Shown in pieces: positions 1 through 12,900 of a stretch of DNA of 64,000 nucleotides (positions are counted from its first letter, which is position 1; every line of letters begins with the position of its first letter). The notes under the pieces are model-generated. The model was given only the letters and a program-made list of their open reading frames with translations. It was not told where the DNA came from and ran no database searches. Source of the DNA: Rhyacichthys aspro (lineage: Eukaryota; Chordata; Actinopteri; Gobiiformes; Rhyacichthyidae); NCBI GenBank assembly GCA_036850595.1, contig CM072153.1:18556169-18620168 (forward strand). Direction: 5' to 3'. Position numbers and translations under genes: made by a program.

Positions 1-941
1 GAGATTGAACAGACAGCACAAAGTTCAGGAAGTGTTGTCCGTCCAGTGCCATTATCTGCTATAGCCATAATAATAAAACTTCCTTCTTCAGGGGAACCAC
101 ATCCACATTTGACCAGTTGTTATTGTAAATATGGGGCCAAACATCTCTTTAATCTGCATACTGTATGGTGTTTTGTATTGAAAATGTTTACATGTCATGT
201 CAGCTCGGCTCAAACCTACAAAATAGCTAAGAATGCAGTGTCTAAAATAATTTAACACTGCATATGTTTACAAGCCCCCTTCCTTGGCTGGGATATGGCA
301 GAAGGTATGTGTCCAACAGCGAACTATTTGTCTACGTGCCTCTGTAAATTGGTGTCTGCCAGTGTTTTTCAAGAGTTGGTCATTGCCACTTCTTATTCCA
401 TTATTTATTTTTTCAGTCATTTCAGTAAAAATGAGTCGATTAAGTTTATGTGCTCTGCCAAACTTCAACAAGTGCCTATTGAAATGATATCAATAGAAAG
501 ATCATGTTTAAAACAAGGAAGTGTCCATAAAAGCTGTGGTGTGGCTCTGAGGTTGTTGTCTCTCTGCACTAATGGAAATAAAGTCGTCCTGCCATCTGAT
601 TGGCTGCATATGTCATTTTCTTATTATTCTCCATAATTACAGAAGAAAAGCAGGTGTAAATGATTAGTGGTGTTTTCAAGAAATAAGTAAAGTTAAAACA
701 GAAGTCATGCAGAGACTCAAGGTTTGAAATGGACTGAAAGGAAATTAGAAAGTCATTTGTTTTTATTCAGATTAATAGTCTCCAAATGTTAAGTTGCACT
801 AAACACTAGGTTTCTCAACCTAATGGAAACATCTTGACCCAGTTTTATACATTAGTGGAGCCATTATGTGTTTTAGTAAATAAAAATCAAAGTTCAACAT
901 CTTCTACAAGCTTGACTCCTCCTTTCCGTGTGTGTCTTTCA

Positions 942-956
942 CCACCAGATGGCGCT
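942..956 (+). promoter_or_regulatory. CTCF-like binding motif
   Basis: The 15-mer CCACCAGATGGCGCT matches all 15 positions of the vertebrate CTCF core as I remember it (CCASYAGRKGGCRSY). It is on the plus strand. The motif match is visible directly; occupancy is inferred. It is the best CTCF match I found in the window. Confidence 0.55.
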
Positions 957-3900
957 CCTGCTCAATGATTCCTGTAGCTGTTCCTTGCAGCCATTTGTCA
1001 GCATTTAACAAGCTCCTCTCTCCCTGTGTCATTATTTCCAGCGAATGGCCTTTGCTTTAAGAATTTGTCTCAGCTCTGTACATTTCTTTTCCCTTTTTCT
1101 TCATCTTCTTCAGCCTCTGGTCCCAGCGGTCTCTGTTTTAGCGCTCAGTCTGCAGGTTTCATAAGGCTTGGCTTGGCACAGCTGTTCCTCCACATGTGTC
1201 TGCTTATGTCATGAACAGCAGACACTCGGCAGCGGATTTCAGCTTTTCACTTCAATGGATTTCCAAAACAATGAAATATAGATACTGTAGTCAACCAAAG
1301 GAGAAGATATAAAATGTGCAGCTTCTTGAAGGGTCTGTGTTATTTGAAGTTGATCTTGCCCTATTCCACAGGTTTACTCATTTCAACTTCAATTCAGATG
1401 CACCTAAACTTTATTGGTCCCTGATGGAAAAGTATAACAGCTCTTCACTCAAACTGGATGTTGTACAGCCTCAAGGCAGTGGGGGCGCTCCATCCTGCAC
1501 TGTATGGAGCCACACTGTCTGCAATGTGGATGGTCCATGTTGTTTTATATAGCATCCATCCTGGCACACATCATCTTATACAAATTTTCCAACCTTTGCC
1601 TGTGGCTGAGTCATTTTACCATACTATTCTGTACTATAACAATCTACTTTATAATATCCTTAATGTAGTTTACTGCCATAAAGATAATACTTTCTCAGTT
1701 GATGGTTGGTGTTAAAGGTTTGAGAACTGCTGTCTTAGAGGTTTACACAGAGCCTTACTTCTCTTTCAAAAGCATCGAATGTAGAACTCCTCTCTTGATT
1801 TTATCCGGTCAATGAGGCCAAGCTGCTGACTGGCGGTTTCTAGTTAAAGTCCGTTTATAAAACACAGACTCCTCCTTCCTCCCTGTGGACCAGCAATGAA
1901 AACACACAAGACAGGGAGGAGGACCCATTCTTCAGATGCCTTTGAGATACACTCTTTCTAGTTTAACGGCGTAAGCTTGTCCTTCCTGTCAACATCTATA
2001 AAAAGAAATCCATTATTACCACAAATGAAATCAACTGCGGCAGATCCTTGGCGTCATAAAACCTTTAAGATAACACTTCTTGTAATTAAGAGCGCATTAT
2101 TTATGGCTTGTCGAAGTTGGAGACTGTCAGAGAGCTCGTTAACCTTCGATATAAAGCTGAGCCGACCTGTGTTGACATTGGCTTTGGCTCATAAGCAGAA
2201 AGCACATCTGTTTGGTTTGGACTTTTCTATACTTCCTTATCAGCACGTCCAATCAAATGGAAAGCCCCAAACCTTTTAGTGTGTGCTGTTTCCTCCTTTT
2301 CAAATATCTCTATCTATCTCTCATGTCATGACCTGAGAATAAGAGTTTCTGATGCTCCAACACAGCAGCAACGATGTGCAAAACCACCATCGACACCAAG
2401 TTTAAATTGTTTAGCACAGACAGAGAAACGCAAGTGCATGAGTCAGCATCTGCAGTTTGCATCCATCAATGTCATCAGTAACTCCAGTTTCCAGAAAGCT
2501 TCATAGGACGCTAAATAAAAATGTTTGCATGCTACAGAACAACTAAAACCTCATCATAAACTCAAACCAAGACATTAAACGCTCCAACCCAAACCAGACA
2601 GCTCAGTGATGGGTTCAAGTCTAATACTGTAGAGGGTTTCCCCAGAGGCTCTCAGCAAACACATGTAGCACTCCGCGTTCACACACAGCTGTCAGAGGTG
2701 GGACAGGGGTCTCACAGGCCATATGTCAGGGGTCCAGGGACTGGTGTAATGCTCTGGGCTGGGGCCAGAGAGAGTCCCTCCTGCTCCTGGAGGAAAAAGA
2801 AAGCCCTTTGACGAGGACAAACACACACACATTCAGGGGACAGCTGCAAAAGAGATAAGGGCCCGTGCTTTGTGTCGCTCTGAGAACAGCCCACGGCTCA
2901 GTGTACAGAGTGTGTTCGAGCATGTGTTCACGTCAAACGCAATGTCATCCAGTCATTTACTACTTTTAACATATTTCTTCTAAAGCGAGTGTATTTAGAC
3001 AAGAGGCCTACTTTTATTGAACAGAAGCCACATTGTTGTTTAGGAAGTATTATGTTTAACGACGGTTATTTCAGCTAATGTTATCACACACTGTATCTCA
3101 CAACAATGAGTTCCACTTCAGGTTAACTAAACACGCTAATAACAGGCCGGCAGTCGGTGTAATGCAACACCGGACTAATACTAACAGTAGCTCACGTGGC
3201 AAAACTGGGCTAATGGGTTGTAAAAATAAACTTGAACATGTACAAGAGTGAACCCGTTTGGAAGTGTGCCCTGATGGATAAAAACATGCAAACTTATAAA
3301 GGCCCTTAAGGTTTCAGGGCTCAACATACTGCAGTTTGTACACTTCCCCTTTAACTCTTATACCCCTTAAAGCTACATGCCTTTCACAGTGGGCTGCCTA
3401 CACCATGTAATTACATTTACATTGTACAGAGACTTATGCATCTATTAGACCCTCAAGGGAAAATGTAAGCTGTTGGGGGAAAAAAAAAGTACAGCCACTA
3501 ATGAACAACTTGGTCCTCTGAGTGTGCTTTCCAGGAAATTAATTAGACTTTATAGTTACTATTAAATGTGCTGCAAAACATTGTGCAGACAATTTATGTT
3601 GGATTTACACATGAGTCAGTGTTTTTGTATGGACATGTTTAAATGAAGGTCGTTCTTTTTAAAGGTGCTACATTTCATATAAAATGCAGTATAAAAGAGT
3701 TTTTTTGATTTGTTTGGCTTTCTATAAGTGCCTTTAGTAGATCTGTGCTGCTTACAAACGGGTCAGGACCAGGTCATGGCCAACATAATAGTGCACAAGG
3801 ACTTAGGAAACAAGACCAACACATAACACGTAGTCTTAAACAATATAAAATGCATTTGTGGACACTAATTCAAGTATTGTATTAAGGATTTTTTTTTATA

Positions 3901-6057
3901 TTGTGTCAAAGTAAGAAAGTCTATGGATGGAGTCATTTGAGTTTCATTCTGATGGTAAATTTTGGACTCTAAATAAGACTGCTTTTTTCTATCGTTCCAG
4001 TTTGATGACATTTTCGGGAAGCTGTTCTTTTGATGAGAGACACTGATCAATCACAAGTTGTATGGGATGAAAAAACATTCTGGATACACGAACAGTCCAG
4101 GTCGATAAGTCCAATCTCAAACCGGTGTCAAAGTCATACAAAGTTTGCAAGCAGTAAAAGAAAGCAGGAAGGGGTTATAATTCTTGCTTGTATTTGAAGA
4201 TAGAAGTTTTCCACTGACGGTTGCGTGTTGTGGTTTTGGCTGGTCTTGATTCAAGCCGTGAGTTGTCTACGTCCAATATGAGATGAGATTGAGCGTCTGA
4301 GTAAAAATGTGTTTGATTCAAAAACAAACAGAGACCTTTACCGAGCTTCAAAACCAAAAACCTTATTTGTTTGTCTGTCCACAGTCATGTTACAAACATG
4401 AGCACTATTTCTTGGCAGGACGTAGTGTTTCCAGTAACTCCGTATTGTGTTTACCAAAAAGGATGATAATGGTTTAGTTGCGTGGAAAAATTGCCTCCAA
4501 ATGGGGCTCAGTTAAAAATAGTCCATTTTTTTGTCGACCAAGCGAGTATGAATGAGTGGGAAACCTTACACAACCCAGTCCTCAGTTTACCACAGACCCC
4601 CACTGCCCTCCACAGACTGTTCCCCGAGGGCTGAGCAGACGCCAGCTTGCATCTAAAGGCATCTCGGGGCTTATTTGTGAGCTGCGCGTTGGAGCAGAAT
4701 GATTCGTCAGGTCCAGCGGAGACTTTCACACTCTCCCTGCCTGTGAGAAACCCTCTGCGGTCAGCCGAGCCGCTCACTCCCACTGGTTCAAACGCTATTG
4801 TGATGGAAATCTGTCTTTTGTTAAGTTGTGTGTGTATTTGTAAAGGCCTGCTGCAGTGGGCTGGGACACAGAAACACAACTACAACACAATATTCGCTCC
4901 CACCTACTTTTATCCCGTCTTTCTTGTACGTCTTTACCATAAACCTCCCCGATCCCTGGCCAGCCCCATGAGTGTAGTGTGCACCAGGCAGGAAACAGGC
5001 AGGGTGGACCCCAAATACCCCACCCTTCAAACGGAGAGGGTCGTGCCTTCTGATCTGGGCTTTGTCGTCCAGCTGATGGGGTGGAGCGCTCCCTTCAGGG
5101 CTTCATTATGTCACTACATGAAGCCGCACATTTGCACATGTTGAAAGAATGAGGAACACCTCTCTTCAAAAGGAAATATACGACAAAAGACAAACTACAT
5201 AATGCAAACTTTGTCTTTGAATAGGTAGAGGTTTGCCTTTTATTAGTAGTTTTCACAGTGTTACTTCACCAATATGGGGCTAATATAACAAGCACAGTGA
5301 TACAATGTTAGCATAGACCATTATTACAGACATCAACCAATATTATTAACAGATTTTGCCCAAATAATTGCCTTCTAGCTTTAAAGCCTACGTCTGTTGT
5401 TTGCAAACTGTTTAAATGTGTAGTACCTCTATTGCTTTATTCTGTGGTGGTCAAACAGCTCACAGTATCAGAGACAATGTGATTTTACTATGGTCCAAAA
5501 CCTACATAGTTGACTTGAAGGGTCAAAGAAGCAGAACTCTGTCTTTTGGCCCAAGATGGAGTTATTTATGCTCTTTGGTTTTTAAAAGCCAGAGATACAT
5601 AACTTTGATTGGATGTCATTTGGCATTAGTTCAGCCGCTAACGAGGCACCAGTACAAGCTACCATCAGGCCATGATCTGCCATAAATAAAATCATCATGA
5701 TGCACACTCTGGGTTAATTATGGTTGTTCTTATTGACCCTAAGGCTGACTTTAATAAAGATTTGTACAGAAGCAGTGTAATTAAATGAAAGTAAATTGTG
5801 GAGTGAGGGATCATCTGATGCATGGGTTGGATGTAACGTGCAAAAAGATCATTGACCCATTCGCTGAAAGTTAATAGCGGTATTTGGTGAGCTGTTTTAA
5901 ATCACAGCAATTAAAATAAAAGCTAAAAAAGACTCTTCCGATATTGCCACGCAACTTACTCCAGTGGCATAGAATAAACTGAAGATCATTTTCTAAACAG
6001 GCACAAACATTTCGAAAACAATTTGCACAGGATCAACTCATGTATGCTTTGTGTTAT

Positions 6058-6143
6058 TAAGTACTCAGTATCGATGAGTACTCAGTTGTAAGTACTCAAA
6101 CTCGTACTTGTTCTGGAAAACAGGTTGAGTGGGTATCCCTATA
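6058..6143. mobile_element. Remnant of a hAT-like DNA transposon end
   Basis: The stretch contains spaced copies of GTACTC/GAGTAC-type words (around 6060-6110) and ends in GGGTATCCCTATA. This resembles the terminal region of hAT-like non-autonomous elements common in fish and frogs. No partner end or target-site duplication was found, so this is a fragment at best. Confidence 0.3.
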
Positions 6144-9100
6144 AAAAGTTATACAGTGTTGCTTTACAGAAGGCTGTGATTAAGGCCAGTTCTAAGTGTT
6201 GGTTTTGGAAAATGAAAGTACCGAAGTGTAACCGGAGCAGAGGAAGTGTCTGAGGTGGTCTTGAAGGTATAGGAGCAGGGTGAGGTGCTGGTCAGCTCAG
6301 GGCGGGTCCGGTCCGGTGCTCATACAGATGTGGTATGCAGGAGCCGGCTGGGAAGTTATTTTAAGGGTGAGCCCTCCTGGAAATTCACTTAGAGTCGTCT
6401 GGTCCCATTGCTTTTCATCAGGCGCTGCTCCAGGTTCACACAAAACATGAAAAAAAAAACTAAATAATGTTGAATGTGTCCAAGTATCCAGCAATTACTG
6501 TAATGTTCTTAAGGGTCACAATTACACATTACATACGTGACATGAGTCCGTTTCTATAGGGACATGTAATCTATTTGTCATTGAAAATTAAAGTCACAAA
6601 GCAGCCAGGGAAAACACTGTATTTGGTTTCATGAGGTTTTAAAATAGCTGTTAAAATGTGAAATTGATCCAGAAATAGATCCAGTTCCATTTATTGTAAA
6701 ATGTATTAATATAAACTACACACTTTGGATTACTTTGGATTTATTTCCAGTTAAATAGCCTTTCTTTGATTGGATATTAGACAAAAGTGCCTTGTGAAAA
6801 ATACAGTACTATACAGCATTTGGGGACTTAGGACGTCATTTAGGTTCAATAAATACGCATTAACAGGTATCCACGGTGAATCTCAGTCCCACATTGGCTT
6901 CATGCCGTGCTTAGAGGTTCATTTTGTTTCTTATCTACCTCACTATGTAACAGAAAACAGATGGAGGAGGTGATGATAATTAATCAAATTTAAAGCATAA
7001 AAAGGCATTTAGGAGGCTATTGTTGTTTTGGAAGTTTTTTAGTTTGAGAAAGTTTATTCAACAGGGTCTTTTATGATCAAACTTTTATGGACAGCTGTGA
7101 TGATTGTTTCATTAACACAGAAGACTATTTGAGTTTTTCATTCCACTAGCATCACACAGACATATTTATAAATAAAGTACTTCTTCATTACAGTACAGTG
7201 AAGTTTGCATTGTTCCTCTCATATGGTTCCAGTTTCGTAGGCTTCTTTGGATGAGATGGACAAGTGTTGTAACAGGAAAAATATGTTCTACATTATGTCC
7301 AACTGTAAACAGCTGTTTATTGAAAATACCATAAAGAACATTGTGATGACAAAGGGAGTCTCAAGTATGTGACAATTTATAGATAGGAGTTGTTCAAAAT
7401 CAAACTCGACTGGTTTAACTCGTTCAAATGTGGTGACAAAGTGATACATTGGCAGATTTGTTCTTCCACAGATAATGACAGTGTGACGCGATGACAGCTC
7501 TAAAGGAGTTTTCTGGATAAGACAAACAACAGGAATGTGACTGGTTCACAAAATGCAGTGATTTCCTTGAACTGGTGTGATTACGGGTAAGATCTGTTCA
7601 CAGTTTAGTCTTCCATCTGATACCACACAGAGGGAAAGTGAGGAGGAATAATTACAAAGCTGCAGACTGGATGGGGAAAAGTTGGCATCTCTTCACAGTT
7701 AAACAACCGAAGGAAAGAGGATCCTGGGTGTAAATGGGTTTTGGTTAAATGATACTATTAAACTCTGTAATATATGATAAAAAACAGTGTAGTCAAGTCC
7801 ACACCAACCAAGACTCAATGTGATACTGAGACTAGTGGGAAGAAATACTAGGAAACAGGTCTAAAATTGAACATTACAAGTCTTATGTCTTTATGTGCTT
7901 GGTTGCATTTAAAGATTTTAAGTTTTCCCTCCAATCACAAAAGCTTTGTCAGTCAGTTGCAGTCTTTCCTCTATAAAATCCTCTATATCCAAGACCAAAC
8001 AACAACAAAATGTTGACTACAAGACAAATGCATTAAACAGGGTTTTTTTTAATAGTCCAGGTCTACAAGGGCTCACAACAAGCAGGACCTGTAGAAAGGC
8101 CAAAAGATTTTAATGAAGCAATAAGTCTAAATTTTTGTAAGCTATACTCATAATTAAGCCCAGTTTACTCCTGAGTGCTGCGTTAGGTCTGTTTGCCAAT
8201 GCTTTCAAGACATACATCAGTCCTAAGTCCTACAACACAACCCAAAAATCCCTCCGTATTTTCACCTTTCCCCATCAATAAGCAGCCAAACTGGAGGGTT
8301 GTGCTGTACCACGCTGATGCCATTTGACCAATGAGGTGTCTAATGTGAGCCGACTGGCGTTTGATCTTTCACAGACTTTGTGTTTACAGTGATGAAGGTT
8401 TGGATAATGCTAGGATTTCACAATTTCATTTTTTTTCTTCAAGAGTTGAGTCTAACTTTGACCAAAACATAGCAGGCGTGAGGTCGATGTGAGAAATGGA
8501 CTGTACGAACTATTTAATGGAAACTTGCTGTACATGAGGGAACCGTGACGCACGGGCCTAGAGTAAATGTTGGCCAAATGAACCTTTTAATCACACTTGG
8601 CTGTGTGTTTTTGTTCCTGATGGGACTTTGACTGTTGATGTTTTCTTCTTCCATTTCATAAACTGTCCAGAGGGAGATGAGGACATGGCCACACGGGACA
8701 CTGACAAACTCTGATGCTGTCTCTGTTCAAGTACGTATTCAACAAAACTGAAACTAAATATCTGTAATGGGTTGCGGCAATCATTACAATCATATTTGTC
8801 ATTTCAGTGGCTTGATCCAATCATACAACATTCAGAAGTATGATACGACTGCACCCTTGCTTTTCAGTTGCCATAGCAGTTATTGCCTGCAACATTGGGG
8901 AGTAACTTTAGGGAGTATTGTGTTACGTTCTTCATTTAAAAGTAGTATAAAATGCACACTTTTTTGGTTAAAAAGTGGTCTCAAAAGGTTCAACAGCGAG
9001 CAATGGAACACTTAGGAGGGACTTCTTAAATGTCATGACAGATCATTAATCACAAAATATGTCACGTAGACAAGCTGGAAGCAGTTCAAACGAAACTTGA

Positions 9101-9891
9101 TAAAGTTTTTAGTATTTTGTGATACTAGTCTGTAATATGAGGCCCATGATCTACCAAAGTGTAGCCACATCCTTTTTTAAGAAACCCAAAAACTCTAAAT
9201 GTGTGAATGAACACCGCCAAAGGTTAAATATAACTCAGGTGACATTTTCTCAGTTGAAAAGTCCCACATTGTCGAAAAATCCCATTATAGAAAATGAGAA
9301 ATTTCCCTTCATTTGTCATCCATCTGGAATTTAGCTCAATTAAAAAAAAAATCCAGGGGGAAATTCAAGATTTCAACAGCACCAGCGTCCCACAGTGCCC
9401 AGTCTACAGCTTCAGGTGGAACAGTCATCAGTGTCTGTGGTTAGTCTTGTCTCAGGACACGACTCTCATATTCCCCGTGTGGGTCAGCTCCATCAACTCA
9501 CTGTATTATTTTTGTCCTTTTTGGCTCTCATGAAATACTTTGCACCACAGTGAAAGCTAACAGCTGATCTCTGGTGTCTACATTTAGCCCACAGTCTTAA
9601 AGGTGCGCTGACTTTTTAAAATGTCATTATAAACGTAGGTCAATAAAGCAAGGAATAGCTTTGAGCTAAATAACAGTGATAATAATGTAATTAAGTTCAT
9701 TTAATACAGTAACTCAACAACAAATGTGTAATTGTTATAGTCATATTTCCATAAAAAATAAGCAAAATTTTGTTTTTTCTAAATTAAAAAAGATGAGTTT
9801 CTGTCTTTGAAATTGAGAACAGCTGATGAAGTAAGACTGACTCCAAAGTTTATAAGAAAAACTGTCCTCATTTGTCTTTATGCACAATAAT

Positions 9892-9906
9892 AAAAAAAAA
9901 AAAAAA
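9892..9906 (+). repeat. A15 homopolymer
   Basis: An uninterrupted run of 15 adenines. It could be the relic tail of a retroposed copy, but no retrotransposon body is recognisable to its left. Confidence 0.9.
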
Positions 9907-12900
9907 GACTGTAAGCACCTCAAGCAAGGAAAAAAGGACACAATTGCAATGCTATATTTCAAAATGGAAAAAATCTGTTAACATAAACATGACTAAAAGC
10001 AGTTACAACAAGTGATAAAGCTTTGGTCTTGTTGTTGGTAGAGATTCAGAAAGGTCTCTCTGTTCCCTTTAGTGTTTATCTCACTGTTGAAGAGCCATGT
10101 ACAGCTTGAAAAAGGGGAGATGTTTGGATGGGACAGTGAGATAATACTTTGTTTTTTTCCAAGCAGGAATGTTGTTTACTGGGATTGGATAGTGGCTCAG
10201 GAATGTAGACAGTGCTTTGAGGAAATGGCTGTTGTCTCCTGAGTAAGGCTCTCGGACGGGACAGGACTACAGACCTGGAATTAGGGACTCAGGATTAGAC
10301 TAGGGACACGTAAATCTGGACTAGGAAACGTGAGGCTCTGCTTGAAAAGGTCTAAACAATAACAGTGCGATCTAACATACATACAAACCCTGATAGTTGT
10401 AGGTTGGATTGTCATGTTCACATCTGGAAAACATCTTGTTGTTCATTTAAATGATTTCAAGTTAAAAACAGAACAACTAAATGCAAAACATGTTGAATCT
10501 TGGAACAATTTAAAAAAAAAAAAAAGGGAACTACTTTCATTTCCCCCGAGGTTTGTTGAATGACCCACAGGCTCCTCTACTGACACAGATGGAGCCCTTT
10601 AGCGTCTTGATGTTTGTGCAGTGGTTTTGCCATAAACCTCTGTGTTAACCCACCTGTATCACCCCTCAACTTTCCAATTTTCAATTCAAGTTTTGTGGCT
10701 GTGCGTGTTATTTAGTCACAGAAGACTGCAGTTTCTCTTCCAAACCTGCAGTCACTTAACATGAGGCACACAGAGCCTGTATACATCTTTCTACAGCCTG
10801 TGAGCACCTGTTGAACTCTACAAAAACTACAAAAAGTCAAGTGCTGAGCTCACTTTAAAGTCTTCTTGCAATATTGTCCAAAGAAACGTTCCATAGTGCT
10901 CAGTTTGAGGGAATGTAGGGCATTTTTAATTGAATAGCTCCTTCCAGTGGGTTGAATGGATCTTTAAATGCCTATTTTTTGCAGATAATGTTGTATTGAG
11001 ACAGTGATATACTATTAAATCTTAGTTCTGACCACTTTGTTCAACTGTTCACTGCAAAGTTTTATCATTGCACCTTTAATTAGACACCAAGAACTATCAA
11101 AACACAGGAGCTTATGTTAACATCTTGACAAACCTAACATGAGTCCAGAAGAAGAACATTTTGATCAAATTAAAAATAAGAATGAAGACAGGCTTGACAT
11201 ACACCCAAAACAATTATATTATTCTGTAAATGAGGTGGGGGTTTTTTTTATCTTTCCAAAGCAACAGAAGTTATCATCATAAGATCTGTCTCTCATTTAT
11301 GACCTCAGAAACTGTGAAAAGAGAGACCAGACACTGTCCCAAACTTTTACTCGGTGGTTTGTTATGAGCTAAATGCTTTAATTTGAGCCAGATTTATACT
11401 GTGGGGTTTTATTGGGATTTTTTATATCCTGGTTGCCACCGAAACCAAACATATAACAGTATTAAAAAGGAGAAAATGCTTTTTGAGAGTGTTTGTGCGA
11501 GCTATTGTAATCAAAGGAGTCTTAAATCTGCAGGATCAGTGCAGCACAGAACACAGTTATGAAGCCTCTTCACTTTCTGCAGAAGATGAAGCTTTAAACT
11601 CCAAACATAAATCATGAGCAGTGTCACTTTAAACTGTGGCTGTGTCCTGTTCTCTTCAACATTTCATTACGTTACAGCTGGCTGCTGTTCATGAAGCCTT
11701 CAGGTTGCAGGATGTGACTGCAAATTTCCACCTAATTCTTTTCTTTCACTGTGCCAGGAGTCATGTATGTCAAGGCTGCAACACATGTTTCTGTGTGTCA
11801 TCTACTTGGCTGAATGTCTCCAACATAAACATTTAAATATATGAAGGAAATATCTAAAGGAACATCACAGAGCATAAATTGTAGAAAATGAACAACTGAC
11901 AACAACACAAATAAGTGTCATATGAACCAAAACATTTCTGAGGCATTAACTTTAACATGTCAGGAGTGACTGGTCAAATGAAAGCTTTGTCTTTGGACAT
12001 AAACTGGGATTTATTATGGTTTGGATTATGATATTTCATTTCACTTTGTGCCATAAACCTATTCTGCAGCTTAGAGAACACCAGAAATAAGTCTAAGTGT
12101 CTAGACCATACTGAGATCAGAGTGTACTGAGACTATAACAAAACCAATGGGACTGAGCCTGGATCAAGACCAAGACCAGAACTTGATTTATGAGAGAAGA
12201 AGCCAGGAAACAGTCAAAAATGTAAACAGGAGAAGTCTGATCTTGCACCAATGATAAGATCATGAGGGATTTGCTTTCACTCGGTGAAATTATTATTAGC
12301 ATTAATTAATAATGTTCTTGGTTAAATATCATATCAATATGATTATGATTATGCAGTCACAGTAATATATTAGAAATATAGTTTGGATTCTGGTCAATGA
12401 TGAATACCTTTACGTCAAAGGCTGAGTTAAACATGTAAAAAAAACATCTTGTGGCAAAATTGCACACTGCACACCTTACAGCCCTATGAGCATCTACAGT
12501 AGCCTGTGCATAAATAGGCCAGATGATGAGTCCACTTTAAAGAACAAAATCCTTTTAGTTCATCAGTGTCGAAGCCTTTGTGAAAGATTGTGTTGATGAA
12601 AGAAACCTGCTTCTCTTTGGGCTTAGATTCTCTGCTCTGGGCTTTAAATGTCTCGACAGGAAAATCCAAAACATGTTTTTTGAGGTGATTATGCACCAAT
12701 GGAAACATAGATTTTATGTGTCCTATTTTGTTCAACAGTCTACTTCACAATCCGTCTTTAATGGAAATTCCCAGACACTGTTTGCTAAATGCAGAGCATT
12801 GTACATCTAACAGGCCTTGTATTTGTCTGCAATTACCTTTATTTCCCAGCAGCCCACACACTTTCCACATTGACCTCACCCTCTATCAGGACAATCTTCT

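Noticed and set aside
1478..1492. CTCF-like word around GTGGGGGCGCT
   Set aside because: The CCASYAG half is missing.
12095..12225. AGACCAAGACCAGA-type repeat, with similar words near 7.8 and 57.0 kb
   Set aside because: Similarity limited to short simple words; a common repeat family is possible but could not be aligned by eye.
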